Assembly: GCA_965198995.1 (NCBI GenBank)
Contig: CBDAQG010000002.1
Location: forward strand, 3,038,001-3,102,000
Direction: 5' to 3'
Length of the DNA: 64,000 nucleotides
DNA from: CAXMMR01 sp965198995
GTDB taxonomy: Bacteria; Pseudomonadota; Alphaproteobacteria; Acetobacterales; Acetobacteraceae
The translations under genes and the position numbers were made by a program. The notes under the pieces are model-generated. The model worked only from the letters and a program-made list of their open reading frames with translations. It searched no databases and had not been told where the DNA came from. This document shows, piece after piece, positions 27,466-36,098 of this stretch. The number at the start of each line of letters is the position of its first letter. Position 1 is the first letter of the stretch.

Positions 27466-29795
27466 GCATCGTCGAAAACGCCAAAGCGGCCGCGCAGGGC
27501 GCGGTGCAGACCGTGATGAAGAAGGCCATCGAGCTGGCGCCGGACAGCTGGCTGCCGGGCGGCAAGCCGGACCCACTGATCCGCAGCAAGCACGGCCTGA
27601 TCGGCGCGCCGATCTCCCGCATCGACGGCCCGCTCAAGGTTCAGGGCCGGGCGAAGTTCGCCGCCGAGTTCCCGCTCGAGGGGATGGCGTACGCCGCGGT
27701 GGCGTTCAGCACCGTGCCCAAAGGCCGCATCGCCACGCTCGACACCGGAGCGGCCGAGGCTGCTCCGGGCGTCGTCCTGGTCATGACTTACAAGAACGCG
27801 CCGCGCATGAAGAGCATGCCGCTGTTCATGACGTCCGAGAAGGCGGCGGGCGGTGACAACCTGCCGATCATGCAGGACGACCGCGTCCACTGGAATGGTC
27901 AGCCGATCGCCGTCGTGCTGGCGGAGAGCCAGGAGCAGGCCGATTACGCCAAGTCCCTGCTCCACGCGGTCTACGAGGAGGAAGTCGCCACCACCTCGTT
28001 CGCCAAGGCCAAGGCGCAGGGCACTGACCCGGGGATGTTCATGGGCCAGCCGCTGCAATTGGCGATCGGGGATGCGGAGGCGGCACTCGCGAGCGCGCCC
28101 GTCTCGGTCGATGCCGAGTATTTCACCCCACGCCACACGCATAATGCGATCGAGCCGCATGCGACGACGCTGGCGTGGGACGGCGACGAGCTGATGGTGC
28201 ACGACGCGTCGCAGGCGGTCGCGCACACCGCCTGGTCGCTCGCCACCGTGTTCGGCCTGGATGAGAAGCAGGTGCGCGTCACCTCGCCCTATGTCGGCGG
28301 TGGCTTCGGATCGAAGACGCTGTGGCAGCACCAGGTGCTCGGCGCCGCGGTGGCCAGGCTCGCCGGTCGTCCGGTCCGCATCGCCCTGTCGCGCGAGGGC
28401 GTTTACCGGATGGTTGGCGGACGCACCATCACCGAGCAGCGGGTCGCCATCGGCGCCGAGGCGGATGGCCGCTTCACCGCCATCATCCATACCGGCACCG
28501 TGGCGATGACCCGGCACAACGCCATGCCCGAGCCGTTCATCGTCGCGACGCGTGGCGCCTACGCCGCCGACAGCTTCAAGCTCGACGTGGAAGTCGCGTA
28601 TATGGACATGCTCGCCAACACCTTTATGCGCGCGCCGGGTGAGGCGGTCGGCACCTTCGGCCTGGAATGCGCCGTCGACGAGCTGGCGGTGAAGCTCGGC
28701 ATGGACCCGATCGAGCTGCGCATCCGCAACGAACCGGAGACGGATCCGACGGAGGGCACGCCCTTCTCCTCGCGTCACATCGTGGAAGCCTGGCGCGCCG
28801 GCGCCGAGCGGTTTGGCTGGCACCGGCGAAACCTCTCGCCGGGTGCTGTTCGCGACGGCGAGTGGCTCGTCGGCATGGGCTGCGCCACGGCGACCTACCC
28901 CTACTACCGCATGCCCGGCGGGGCCGCGCGGATCACCCTCACCAAGGACGGCCGCGCCAGGGTCGAGGTCGCCGCGCACGAGATGGGCATGGGCACCGCC
29001 ACGGTGCAGACCCAAGTCGCCGCCGAGCGGCTCGGGCTCGAGATGGACCAGGTGAGCTTCGGCTACGGCGACTCCATCATGCCCGGCATCGTGCTGGCCG
29101 GTGGCTCGCAGCAGACTGCCTCGATCGGCGCCGCGGTCATTGCGGCGCACCACGCGCTGGTGGCCGAACTGCTGAAACTTGCAGGCAACAACTCGCCGCT
29201 GTCCGGCCTCGGCGTGGACGAGGTCGGCGGTTTGGATGGCGGGCTTGCCAAGCTCGACGAGCCGCAGCGGCACGAGAGCTACGCCTCGATCTTGGCCCGG
29301 GCGCAGCGCGATGAGCTGGTGGTGGTGGCGGAGGCTCCTCGACCGTTGGAGACGCAGCATTGGTCGATGCACTCCTACGGCGCCATGTTTTGCGAGGCGC
29401 GGGTCAATGCCGTCACCGGGGAGACGCGCATCAGCCGCTTCCTTGGCGCGTTCGACTGCGGACGGATCCTGAACGCCAAGATGGCAACCAGTCAGTTCCG
29501 TGGCGGCATCATCATGGGACTTGGCCTGGCGCTGATGGAGGAGACCCAGTTCGACGAGCGTAAGGGGCGCGTCATGAACCCGAGCCTCGCCGAGTACCAT
29601 GTTCCCGTGCATCTGGACGTGCCGGAGATCGACGTGATCTGGACCGACATCCCGGATCCGCATACGCCCATGGGTGCGCACGGCATCGGCGAAATTGGCA
29701 TCACCGGCACTGCCGCCGCGGTTGCCAACGCTGTTTTCAACGCAACCGGTAAGCGCGTCCGGGATCTGCCGCTCACGCTCGACAAGCTGATGTAG
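27462..29795 (+). CDS. paoC: Aldehyde oxidoreductase molybdenum-binding subunit (PaoC-like)
   Basis: The 777-residue catalytic subunit of the xanthine oxidase family, holding the molybdopterin cytosine dinucleotide cofactor. Visible motifs: VGGGFGSKTLWQHQ (Mo-co loop), FMRAPGEAVGTFGLE, AHEMGMGTATVQTQ, and the catalytic Glu in GAHGIGEIGITGTAAAVANAV. Its length and N-terminal extension (about 50 residues before IGAPISRIDGPLKVQG) fit PaoC. It overlaps paoB by 4 bases. No XdhC/PaoD-type chaperone gene, needed to insert sulfurated cofactor, lies next to it. It probably oxidises aromatic aldehydes to acids. Confidence 0.93.
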   Translation: MSIVENAKAAAQGAVQTVMKKAIELAPDSWLPGGKPDPLIRSKHGLIGAPISRIDGPLKVQGRAKFAAEFPLEGMAYAAVAFSTVPKGRIATLDTGAAEAAPGVVLVMTYKNAPRMKSMPLFMTSEKAAGGDNLPIMQDDRVHWNGQPIAVVLAESQEQADYAKSLLHAVYEEEVATTSFAKAKAQGTDPGMFMGQPLQLAIGDAEAALASAPVSVDAEYFTPRHTHNAIEPHATTLAWDGDELMVHDASQAVAHTAWSLATVFGLDEKQVRVTSPYVGGGFGSKTLWQHQVLGAAVARLAGRPVRIALSREGVYRMVGGRTITEQRVAIGAEADGRFTAIIHTGTVAMTRHNAMPEPFIVATRGAYAADSFKLDVEVAYMDMLANTFMRAPGEAVGTFGLECAVDELAVKLGMDPIELRIRNEPETDPTEGTPFSSRHIVEAWRAGAERFGWHRRNLSPGAVRDGEWLVGMGCATATYPYYRMPGGAARITLTKDGRARVEVAAHEMGMGTATVQTQVAAERLGLEMDQVSFGYGDSIMPGIVLAGGSQQTASIGAAVIAAHHALVAELLKLAGNNSPLSGLGVDEVGGLDGGLAKLDEPQRHESYASILARAQRDELVVVAEAPRPLETQHWSMHSYGAMFCEARVNAVTGETRISRFLGAFDCGRILNAKMATSQFRGGIIMGLGLALMEETQFDERKGRVMNPSLAEYHVPVHLDVPEIDVIWTDIPDPHTPMGAHGIGEIGITGTAAAVANAVFNATGKRVRDLPLTLDKLM

Positions 29796-29961
29796 CACGG
29801 TGTTCAACGCGCCTGCCGGGCTGATGCGGGGACCGCGCTCCGCGACCTTGGGCACGCTGCTCGCCGCAAAGGTCGTGGCCTGTTCTGACCGGACGGTGAG
29901 CTGGCGCGGGCGTCGCGCTTCACCGCGGCCTCGCCTGGGCCGTGTGAGGGGGGTCTTGACC

Positions 29962-30828
29962 ATGGAGGTCCTCAGCCAACTCCTGGCCACCCTCGGTGCG
30001 CCGATCCTGCTCAAGCGCGTCGGAGCCGAGGATCGGCCTGGGGCCGTCGTCGCGCGCTGGCGGTTCGCCGGGGGAGAAGTCGACGTCGATGCGCCCGACG
30101 CGGCACGCATCGTACTATGCCTCTCCGGCACCCAAGCCGTCCAATGGGATCTCCGAGGCAGGTCGGCGACGCGGCGGATCGAGGCCGGCAGCATCTCGGT
30201 GATGTCGCCGAGCGAGCCGCCCCGGGTGACGATCCAGGGGGATGTCGACGTCTTTCAGGTTCTCCTGGATCCCGCCCTGATCAAGGACGCGACCGGCTTG
30301 CGTGATCCGCGCATCGGCTCCCTCTTCGATAGCCCGCAAGATCGGTTCCGGCGACCGGTCCTGCAGGCCCTCGTCGCCGCCACGCGGGACGAGCCGGATG
30401 ACGGGCTGCTGCTCGGCTCGGTCGTCCGCGGTTTGGCCGAGCAGTTGGCAATTCAGCAGTGCGGGCCTGCCGGGATGCCGATCGGGGGCTTGGCGCCGCT
30501 GGGGTGCCGACGCGTCGTCGAGCTGATCCACGATCGCCTCGAGAATGGGTCCGATGAGCCGCCCGGCCTGGACGATCTGGCGAGCGCTGCCGGCTTGAGC
30601 GTTCACCACTTCATCAAGGCTTTTCGCCAGAGTATGGGCACCACGCCCTACGCCTTTGCGTTGAGATGCCGGCTGCAACGCTCGATGCGCCTGCTCGCGC
30701 AGCACCGGATGACCGTTGCCGAGACCGCGTATCACACGGGCTTCGGCTCGCCCGCCCACTTCGTGTCGAGTTTCAGGCGCCACAATGGCATCACGCCAGG
30801 CGCTTTCCGCGCGGCCATGCTCGGCTGA
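29962..30828 (+). CDS. AraC-family transcriptional regulator
   Basis: A 288-residue regulator. The N-terminal cupin-like part (about 1-170) contains RWRFAGGEVDVDAPD and a beta-rich core. The C-terminal double HTH (about 190-288) includes LDDLASAAGLSVHHFIKAFRQSMGTTPYAF and TVAETAYHTGFGSPAHFVSSFRRHNGITPGAF, the two AraC helices. The ATG at 29962 is chosen for a G-rich ribosome site upstream. It lies between the aldehyde oxidoreductase operon and the PhlG-like gene on the same strand and may respond to an aromatic inducer; this is inference. Confidence 0.9.
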   Translation: MEVLSQLLATLGAPILLKRVGAEDRPGAVVARWRFAGGEVDVDAPDAARIVLCLSGTQAVQWDLRGRSATRRIEAGSISVMSPSEPPRVTIQGDVDVFQVLLDPALIKDATGLRDPRIGSLFDSPQDRFRRPVLQALVAATRDEPDDGLLLGSVVRGLAEQLAIQQCGPAGMPIGGLAPLGCRRVVELIHDRLENGSDEPPGLDDLASAAGLSVHHFIKAFRQSMGTTPYAFALRCRLQRSMRLLAQHRMTVAETAYHTGFGSPAHFVSSFRRHNGITPGAFRAAMLG

Positions 30829-30902
30829 CGAAAACCGCTAGAATTTGATACCGCGACGTCGCGAGCCGGCCGATATCGTGGCTGGCTCAGACGAGGAACT
30901 TC

Positions 30903-31793
30903 ATGATGCCACCACGAACTTCGGCGCAGCGCGCTCCAGTCACCTACGTCCCGGTTTCCATGCAAAAGCAGCTTGCCAGCAATCGGCGCGCCATCGCCGG
31001 CAAGCCTTACGAGCGCTTCTTCCTGCCCGACATCGAGGTTCCGGCGGCCGGGGCCACAGTGCTGCGCGCCGGACCGCTGCCGGCGGAGCGCACGCTCACG
31101 CCGAGCATCGCCGATCTTGGCCGTCTGATCGACCACGCGCCGGACTTTCCGGACCATGGCTACGCGCTGCTGGACGGACCCACGGCTTATGCGCAGAGCC
31201 GTGTCGTCATGCCGGGCGTCACCACCGGCATGTTCGAGTGGTGGTTCACGTGGCACCCGCTCGAGAAGGAGCGTTACATGCTGTGGTTTCCACAGGCCCA
31301 CGTCGACAACTCGGTCGTCGAGCCGGCACGGCTGGCGGACACGTCGCTGAGTTATGCCGAGCGGCTCTACGACAATCCCAACGCGATCGATGAGTTCATC
31401 GGGCCCACATCGCTCAAGATCGTCACCCATTTCGCGCCACCAGCGTCGCTTGGTCTCGACGAGGATGCCCTGCGGCGGGCGGGCCTGACCACCAGCGCGA
31501 GCGGCACGATCCGCGTGGCCGAAGCACCCGACACCACCTTCATGGTCATGCTGCATCTCGCGCGCGACACGCAGGCAGGCATGGAGCTTTTCAGCCGTTA
31601 CTGGATCGGTGCCCATCCCGAGTTCGCCCGATTTCCCGGTGGACGGGATGCCCCGGCGCTGCTGTCCAGACTGGGCATGGATGGCGACGCCATCGAGCGG
31701 CTGGCCTACGAGATGGCCGTGCACGACATGACCGAGTTCGCCCATCTCGGGCGGGTCCTGCCCGATGTGTTCGCCGCCTTTGGGGCGACCTGA
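30903..31793 (+). CDS. DAPG hydrolase (PhlG) family zinc C-C hydrolase
   Basis: A 296-residue protein of the PhlG family. PhlG of Pseudomonas removes an acetyl group from the antibiotic 2,4-diacetylphloroglucinol by hydrolysing a C-C bond, using zinc held by His129, Glu160, His270 and Glu274. Here His133 (FPQAHVDN), Glu164 (AIDEFIG), and His274 and Glu278 (VHDMTEFAHL) match all four with a constant offset of four. The family aromatic block MFEWWFTWHPLEKERYMLWF is also present. The ATG at 30903 is preceded by GAGGAAC. There is no signal peptide. A decarboxylase-like amidohydrolase follows 70 bases later. The true substrate could be another acylated phenol. Confidence 0.82.
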   Translation: MMPPRTSAQRAPVTYVPVSMQKQLASNRRAIAGKPYERFFLPDIEVPAAGATVLRAGPLPAERTLTPSIADLGRLIDHAPDFPDHGYALLDGPTAYAQSRVVMPGVTTGMFEWWFTWHPLEKERYMLWFPQAHVDNSVVEPARLADTSLSYAERLYDNPNAIDEFIGPTSLKIVTHFAPPASLGLDEDALRRAGLTTSASGTIRVAEAPDTTFMVMLHLARDTQAGMELFSRYWIGAHPEFARFPGGRDAPALLSRLGMDGDAIERLAYEMAVHDMTEFAHLGRVLPDVFAAFGAT

Positions 31794-31863
31794 CACCCTT
31801 CTCGCCGCAACAGCCATGAGGCGCTTGCCTCCCGCGAGTTTTCAAATGAAAGGAACCACCTCG

Positions 31864-32811
31864 ATGCGCATCGCACTCGAAGAACATTTCGTCCTCGACG
31901 AGCCCACGCACGTCGATCGCTGGCGGACCCTGATCCCGACTGTTCCCCAGGAGATCACCGCGAAGATCAAGCGCCCGCTCTGCGAACTCGGCGAGGCACG
32001 GATTGCGGCGATGGCGGAGGCCAACATCGACTTCGCGGTGCTGTCGAACGTCGGCACGGTTCAGGGCGCCCTCGATGCCGCGACCGCGATGACGCTCGCT
32101 CGGCAGGCCAACGATCGCCTTGCCGAGGCCGTGCAGGCGCATCCCGACCACTTCGCCGGCTTCGCCACGGTGCCGCTGCAGGATCCGCAGGCGGGCGCCG
32201 CCGAGTTCGAGCGGGCGGTGCGTGAGCTCGGGATGCACGGGGCGATGATCATTGGCCAGACCGACGGCCGCTACCTCGACGATGACCGCTTCTCCCCGAT
32301 TTGGGAGCGCGCCCAAGCGCTCGACGTGCCGATCTATCTCCATGCGGCTGACGCCGCCGAGATGCCGGCGACCTATGCCGGACGTCCCGAGCTGGACTAT
32401 GCGACCTGGAGCTGGACGGCCGAGACGGCCGCGCACACGCTGCGCATCATTTTCGGCGGCGTCTTCGACCGTTTCCCGAAGGCCAAGCTGCTGCTCGGAC
32501 ACATGGGCGAGACACTACCCTACCTTCTCTGGCGCCTCGACAAGCGCGCGCAGGCGTTCACGCAGGGCGACGCGATCAAGCCGTCGGAGGTCTTTCGCCG
32601 CAACATCGCGATCACCACGGCGGGCACGTTCTCGAATGAGCCGCTCGACTGCGCGCTGAAGGCACTCGGCGAGGACTCCATCATGTTCTCGGTCGACCAC
32701 CCGTTCGAGGAGATGAAGGAGGCAAGCGCGTGGCTGGACGCCGCCCCGATCGCAGAGGCGGTGCGCGAGCAGATCTCCTCCGGAAATGCCAAGCGTATCC
32801 TGAAGCTTTGA
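31864..32811 (+). CDS. Amidohydrolase 2 family, resorcylate-decarboxylase-like
   Basis: A 315-residue TIM-barrel metalloenzyme of the ACMSD / gamma-resorcylate decarboxylase group. The N-terminal metal motif is MRIALEEHF (Glu6, His8). His is found in PIYLHAADA and LLLGHMGETLPYLLWRLDKR, and Asp in IMFSVDHPFEEM. These correspond to Glu8, His10, His164, His218 and Asp287 of the 2,6-dihydroxybenzoate enzyme. AAAGGA precedes the ATG at 31864. Non-oxidative decarboxylation (or reverse carboxylation) of a hydroxybenzoate is the most likely reaction, although hydrolase activity is also known in this family. It pairs with the PhlG-like gene. Confidence 0.82.
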   Translation: MRIALEEHFVLDEPTHVDRWRTLIPTVPQEITAKIKRPLCELGEARIAAMAEANIDFAVLSNVGTVQGALDAATAMTLARQANDRLAEAVQAHPDHFAGFATVPLQDPQAGAAEFERAVRELGMHGAMIIGQTDGRYLDDDRFSPIWERAQALDVPIYLHAADAAEMPATYAGRPELDYATWSWTAETAAHTLRIIFGGVFDRFPKAKLLLGHMGETLPYLLWRLDKRAQAFTQGDAIKPSEVFRRNIAITTAGTFSNEPLDCALKALGEDSIMFSVDHPFEEMKEASAWLDAAPIAEAVREQISSGNAKRILKL

Positions 32812-32824
32812 AGAGGCGTTCGGA

Positions 32825-32866
32825 TGTCAGCTGCTCAAGCGCGAACCAGGATGTCGGCAGCTGACA
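32825..32866. terminator. Inverted repeat after amidohydrolase gene
   Basis: A perfect 10-bp inverted repeat (TGTCAGCTGC and GCAGCTGACA, 22-base spacer) begins 13 bases after the amidohydrolase stop. It could end the transcript; no T-tract follows. Confidence 0.45.
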
Positions 32867-32971
32867 ATGCGCCCGCTCAAACCGACGAGCGATGTAGAAC
32901 GGCCGGGACGACGGCTTGCGACTGGTCTCAGGGTCACGCCCGAGCTTTTGACTTCGGACGGAGGGACGGCG

Positions 32972-32993
32972 ATGTTGATGTGAACACTGAGCA
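32972..32993. promoter_or_regulatory. Candidate TetR operator, site 1
   Basis: ATGTT, five bases, then GAACACTGAGCA, 60-80 bases before the tetR start. The same 12-mer preceded by ATGTT occurs upstream of the MATE gene at 33851-33871 and was not noticed elsewhere in the window. Confidence 0.5.
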
Positions 32994-33053
32994 CCGATCA
33001 TGGCGGCGTGATGGATGGTAGCAGTTGCCGTCCAGGCTCGTCGGGGAGCAGAA

Positions 33054-33797
33054 ATGAAAGGTGAGCCAAAGGCGGGCAAGCCGTCGCGGTTCTACGTGGT
33101 CTCGCTCGACAACCGGAAAGCACGCGGGTCCGGGCACGAGCGAGTGGGCGAAATCCTGGAGGCCGCCCGCGAGTTGTTCCTGCAGCACGGTGTCGAGAGC
33201 GTCTCGACCCGGCAGATCGCCGCCCGTGTCGGCATATCGCAGACCGCCCTTTACGTCTATTTCAAGAACAAGGGGGAGATGCTCGACCAGCTCACCGAAG
33301 GCGCGTTTCGCAAACTCGGCGAAGCGATGCAGGACGTCAGCAAGCGCAATAGCGATCCCGTCGAGTTCCTGCGCGCCTGGATACCGGAGTATGTCCGCTT
33401 CGGACTCAAGCACCCGGACGAGTACCGGCTGACCTTCCTGCTGCGGGACGGCCGCCATCCAGGCCTGCTGCCGCAGGAGCAGCGCCAAACCGAAGGTCTC
33501 ACGGTGTTCTCGAATTTCCGGGAGCGCCTTGCCGCGGCACAGGCGAGCGGGGCGCTGCGCAGTCCAACCGCCTCGCCGGAGGCTTTGGCACAGTCGCTTT
33601 GGGCGGCCATGCACGGCCTTGTCGCGCTGCTGCTGGCCTTTTCCGATTTTGATTGGGTCAAGCTCGACGCGTTGGTCCGCGTGCATACCGACCTGCTTCT
33701 GGAAGGGCTGGTCGGGATGCCCGACCCGCCGCGGAATGCCGTCATGGGCAGCGGCCGCGCCCCCGGGGGCGCGGCCGCTGCAGAGGCGGCATGCTGA
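33054..33797 (+). CDS. TetR-family transcriptional regulator
   Basis: A 247-residue repressor. The N-terminal TetR HTH, about residues 25-70, is VGEILEAARELFLQHGVESVSTRQIAARVGISQTALYVYFKNKGEML split over helices 1-4, with the typical ALYVYFKNK recognition helix. The C-terminal ligand domain is not recognisable by family. The start MKGEPKAG at 33054 follows GGGGAG; an upstream ATG at 33015 is possible. The last 15 or so residues are Gly/Ala-rich. It precedes a MATE efflux gene and two matching sites flank it, so it probably represses itself and the pump. Confidence 0.9.
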   Translation: MKGEPKAGKPSRFYVVSLDNRKARGSGHERVGEILEAARELFLQHGVESVSTRQIAARVGISQTALYVYFKNKGEMLDQLTEGAFRKLGEAMQDVSKRNSDPVEFLRAWIPEYVRFGLKHPDEYRLTFLLRDGRHPGLLPQEQRQTEGLTVFSNFRERLAAAQASGALRSPTASPEALAQSLWAAMHGLVALLLAFSDFDWVKLDALVRVHTDLLLEGLVGMPDPPRNAVMGSGRAPGGAAAAEAAC

Positions 33798-33850
33798 CCG
33801 GATGGGCCGCGCGGCCCTGACGAATTCGTGTCCTGCCATCGCCGACTTAT

Positions 33851-33871
33851 ATGTTCACCGAACACTGAGCA
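33851..33871. promoter_or_regulatory. Candidate TetR operator, site 2
   Basis: The site contains the inverted repeat TGTTC-ACC-GAACA (33852-33864) and the 12-mer GAACACTGAGCA shared with site 1. It lies 48 bases before the MATE start codon. Confidence 0.5.
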
Positions 33872-33918
33872 GAGGTTATGGATGGCAGGCTCCGCCATCC
33901 GCAACCGGGAGAACTGCC

Positions 33919-35400
33919 GTGTCTGACAACGTCGCCGCGCCCTGGGTCGCGGCCGAGATCTTCCCGCCTTGCATCGCCTCGATGAACCTCCGGCCAGGCG
34001 ACGCCGCCGCGCAGCCTGGCCACGCTTTGCGGGCGGAGCGCCGGGCGGCAATCCTCAGCGGGCCGGTGCTGCCCACCCTGCTGCGGCTCGGCCTGCCGAC
34101 CATCGGCGTGCTGCTCGCCCAAACCCTGGTCGCGGTCGCCGAGACGTACTGGACGAGCTTCCTCGGCATCGACGCCATCGCGGGTGTGGCGCTCGTCTTC
34201 CCGTTGACGGCCCTGATGACGGCTGCGAGCAACGGCGGCATTGGCGGCGGCGTGTCGGCCGCAATCGCCCGCGCTGTGGGCACGGGGCGCGCGAACGAGG
34301 CCGATGCACTCGTCGCCCACGCGCTGGTGCTCGCCATCGGCTTCGGCGTGCTGTTCACCGCCGGGGCATTCGCCGGCGGCCCGGCGCTGTATCGCGCGAT
34401 GGGCGGCAGCGGCAACGCGCTTGCCGCGGCACTCCTGTTCTCCGGCTGGTTCTTCGCCGGCGCGGTGCCGATCTGGGCCGTGAACCTGATTGCGGCCGCC
34501 CTGCGCGGCGCGGGGGAGGTCCAGCTGCCCGCTTGTGTGACGCTCGCCGGGGCGCTCGTCACGATCCTGCTTTCGCCCGCGCTGATCTTCGGCGTCGGTC
34601 CGTTGCCGCGCATGGGCGTCGGTGGCGCCGGGCTCGCCGTCGGGCTGTACTATCTCGCCGCCATGCTCGTGCTGATCCGCTACCTGGTCCGCGGGCGCGG
34701 CGCGCTCACGCTGCGACGGACGCGGCTGCGCTGGGCCATGTTCCGCACGATCCTCGGTGTCGGCTCCGTGTCGGCGCTCGGCTCGCTCGCGGCCAACCTG
34801 ACGGTCCTCCTGGTGACCGCCGCGGTCGGGCGGTTCGGCGTCGACGCCCTTGGCGGCTACGGCATCGCGTCCAGGCTGGACTGGCTGCTGATCCCGCTCC
34901 TGTTCGGCCTCGGCAGCGGCGTGGTGACGATGGTCGGTGCGGCCACCGGCGCCGGCGACCACGCCCGGGCCCGGCGGGTCGCCTTGACCGCCGTCCTGCT
35001 CGCGTCCGTCCCGGCCGGAGCTGCGGGGCTTCTCGCCAGCCTGTTCCCCGATGCCTGGCTGGGCCTGTTCACCGACAACGCGGCCGCCCTGGAGGCGGGC
35101 GCGCGCTATCTCCGCATCGTGGCGCCGGCCTACGCGGCGGTCGGGTTCGGCATGATGCTGTATTTCGCCAGCCAGGGGCGGGGCCGGATGCTCTGGCCCT
35201 TCGTCGCCGGCATTGCGCGCCTGGTCATCGGCGCCGGTGGCAGCCTGATACTGGCACGGTCCGGGGCAGACATGTCCACCGTGTTCGCGGCCGTGACGGC
35301 CGGCTCGCTCGCCTACGGCGCGTTGAACGCGGTTGCGCTGCGCCGAACCGCCTCGTCAGAACCAGCTCCGGTCGGCGCCCCGTTGCCGGTCGCGGAGTGA
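33919..35400 (+). CDS. MATE-family multidrug efflux protein
   Basis: A 493-residue inner-membrane antiporter with about 12 hydrophobic segments in two halves. Motifs include LRLGLPTIGVLLAQTLVAVAETYW, VALVFPLTALMTAASNGGIGGGVSAAIARAVGTGR, NLIAAALRGAGEVQLPA and VTMVGAATGAGDHARARR, all typical of MATE. The start is GTG at 33919 after GGGAGAAC. It exports organic molecules using a cation gradient. Its position between TetR and GST in the phenolic-compound island suggests export of a toxic aromatic compound. Confidence 0.9.
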   Translation: MSDNVAAPWVAAEIFPPCIASMNLRPGDAAAQPGHALRAERRAAILSGPVLPTLLRLGLPTIGVLLAQTLVAVAETYWTSFLGIDAIAGVALVFPLTALMTAASNGGIGGGVSAAIARAVGTGRANEADALVAHALVLAIGFGVLFTAGAFAGGPALYRAMGGSGNALAAALLFSGWFFAGAVPIWAVNLIAAALRGAGEVQLPACVTLAGALVTILLSPALIFGVGPLPRMGVGGAGLAVGLYYLAAMLVLIRYLVRGRGALTLRRTRLRWAMFRTILGVGSVSALGSLAANLTVLLVTAAVGRFGVDALGGYGIASRLDWLLIPLLFGLGSGVVTMVGAATGAGDHARARRVALTAVLLASVPAGAAGLLASLFPDAWLGLFTDNAAALEAGARYLRIVAPAYAAVGFGMMLYFASQGRGRMLWPFVAGIARLVIGAGGSLILARSGADMSTVFAAVTAGSLAYGALNAVALRRTASSEPAPVGAPLPVAE

Positions 35401-35405
35401 TCACG

Positions 35406-36098
35406 ATGGAAAGATCATACCCCGAAAGCCGCGTTCGGGCGGAGCTTGGCACCGGGCCGCATCTGTTCCACGGCCACGGCACCCGTTCGCTCCGGGTCGC
35501 CTGGTTGCTTGCCGAACTGGGCGTCGCGCACCGGACAACGCTGGTGCCATTCCCGCCCCGGCTGAAGCAGCCGGAGTTCCTCGCCACCAACCCGGCCGGG
35601 TCGCTGCCGTTCTTCGTCGATGGCGAGGTCAAGATGACCGAGTCGGTGGCGATCTGCCTCTATCTGGTCGAGCTGTATGGACCGACGGTGCTCGCGGTGT
35701 CGCCAGCCGAGGCTGGCTTCGCCGACTACCTGCAATTCTGCTTCTACGGCGAAGCCACGCTGACGCAGCCGCTCGGGAGCATCATGAGATATCGCCACCT
35801 CGAGCCGCCGGAGCGGCGCTGGCCGCAGATCGTCGACGACGCGCGGGCGCTGTTCCAGCGGCGGCTGAAGCCCGTCGAGGCGGCGGTCGAGCAGACCGGC
35901 TTTGCCGCGGCCGGCCGCTTCACCGTCGCCGACATCTCGCTCGGCTACGCTCTCACCTTTGCCGCCCGGCTCGGCGAGACGGCGCTGCTCACACCGGCGA
36001 TCCAGGCCTATGCCGACCGGCTGTGGAGCCGCCCAGCCTATCAGGCGGTCATGGCCAGCGACCCCGACCGCGACCGCGCCATCGGAGATCGAGCATGA
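35406..36098 (+). CDS. Glutathione S-transferase family protein
   Basis: A 230-residue GST. The N-terminal thioredoxin-fold domain begins HLFHGHGTRSLRVAWLLAELGV and has the glutathione-binding cis-Pro and Ser/Glu motif GSLPFFVDGEVKMTESVAICLYL. The helical C-terminal domain has FTVADISLGYALTFAARLG, the conserved N-capping Asp motif. It starts 5 bases after the MATE stop and overlaps the next gene by 4 bases (ATGA), so these three are one operon. It conjugates or isomerises electrophilic substrates in the cytoplasm. Confidence 0.9.
   Translation: MERSYPESRVRAELGTGPHLFHGHGTRSLRVAWLLAELGVAHRTTLVPFPPRLKQPEFLATNPAGSLPFFVDGEVKMTESVAICLYLVELYGPTVLAVSPAEAGFADYLQFCFYGEATLTQPLGSIMRYRHLEPPERRWPQIVDDARALFQRRLKPVEAAVEQTGFAAAGRFTVADISLGYALTFAARLGETALLTPAIQAYADRLWSRPAYQAVMASDPDRDRAIGDRA

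Noticed and set aside
27183..30194. A 1003-codon open frame on the minus strand opposite paoC
   Set aside because: It is antisense to a clearly recognisable molybdoenzyme gene and has no family motif; it is a G+C-driven shadow.
32825..32866. Inverted repeat after the amidohydrolase considered as a TetR operator
   Set aside because: It has no copy near the MATE gene and lies right after a stop codon, so a terminator is the simpler reading; the shared 12-mer sites fit an operator better.
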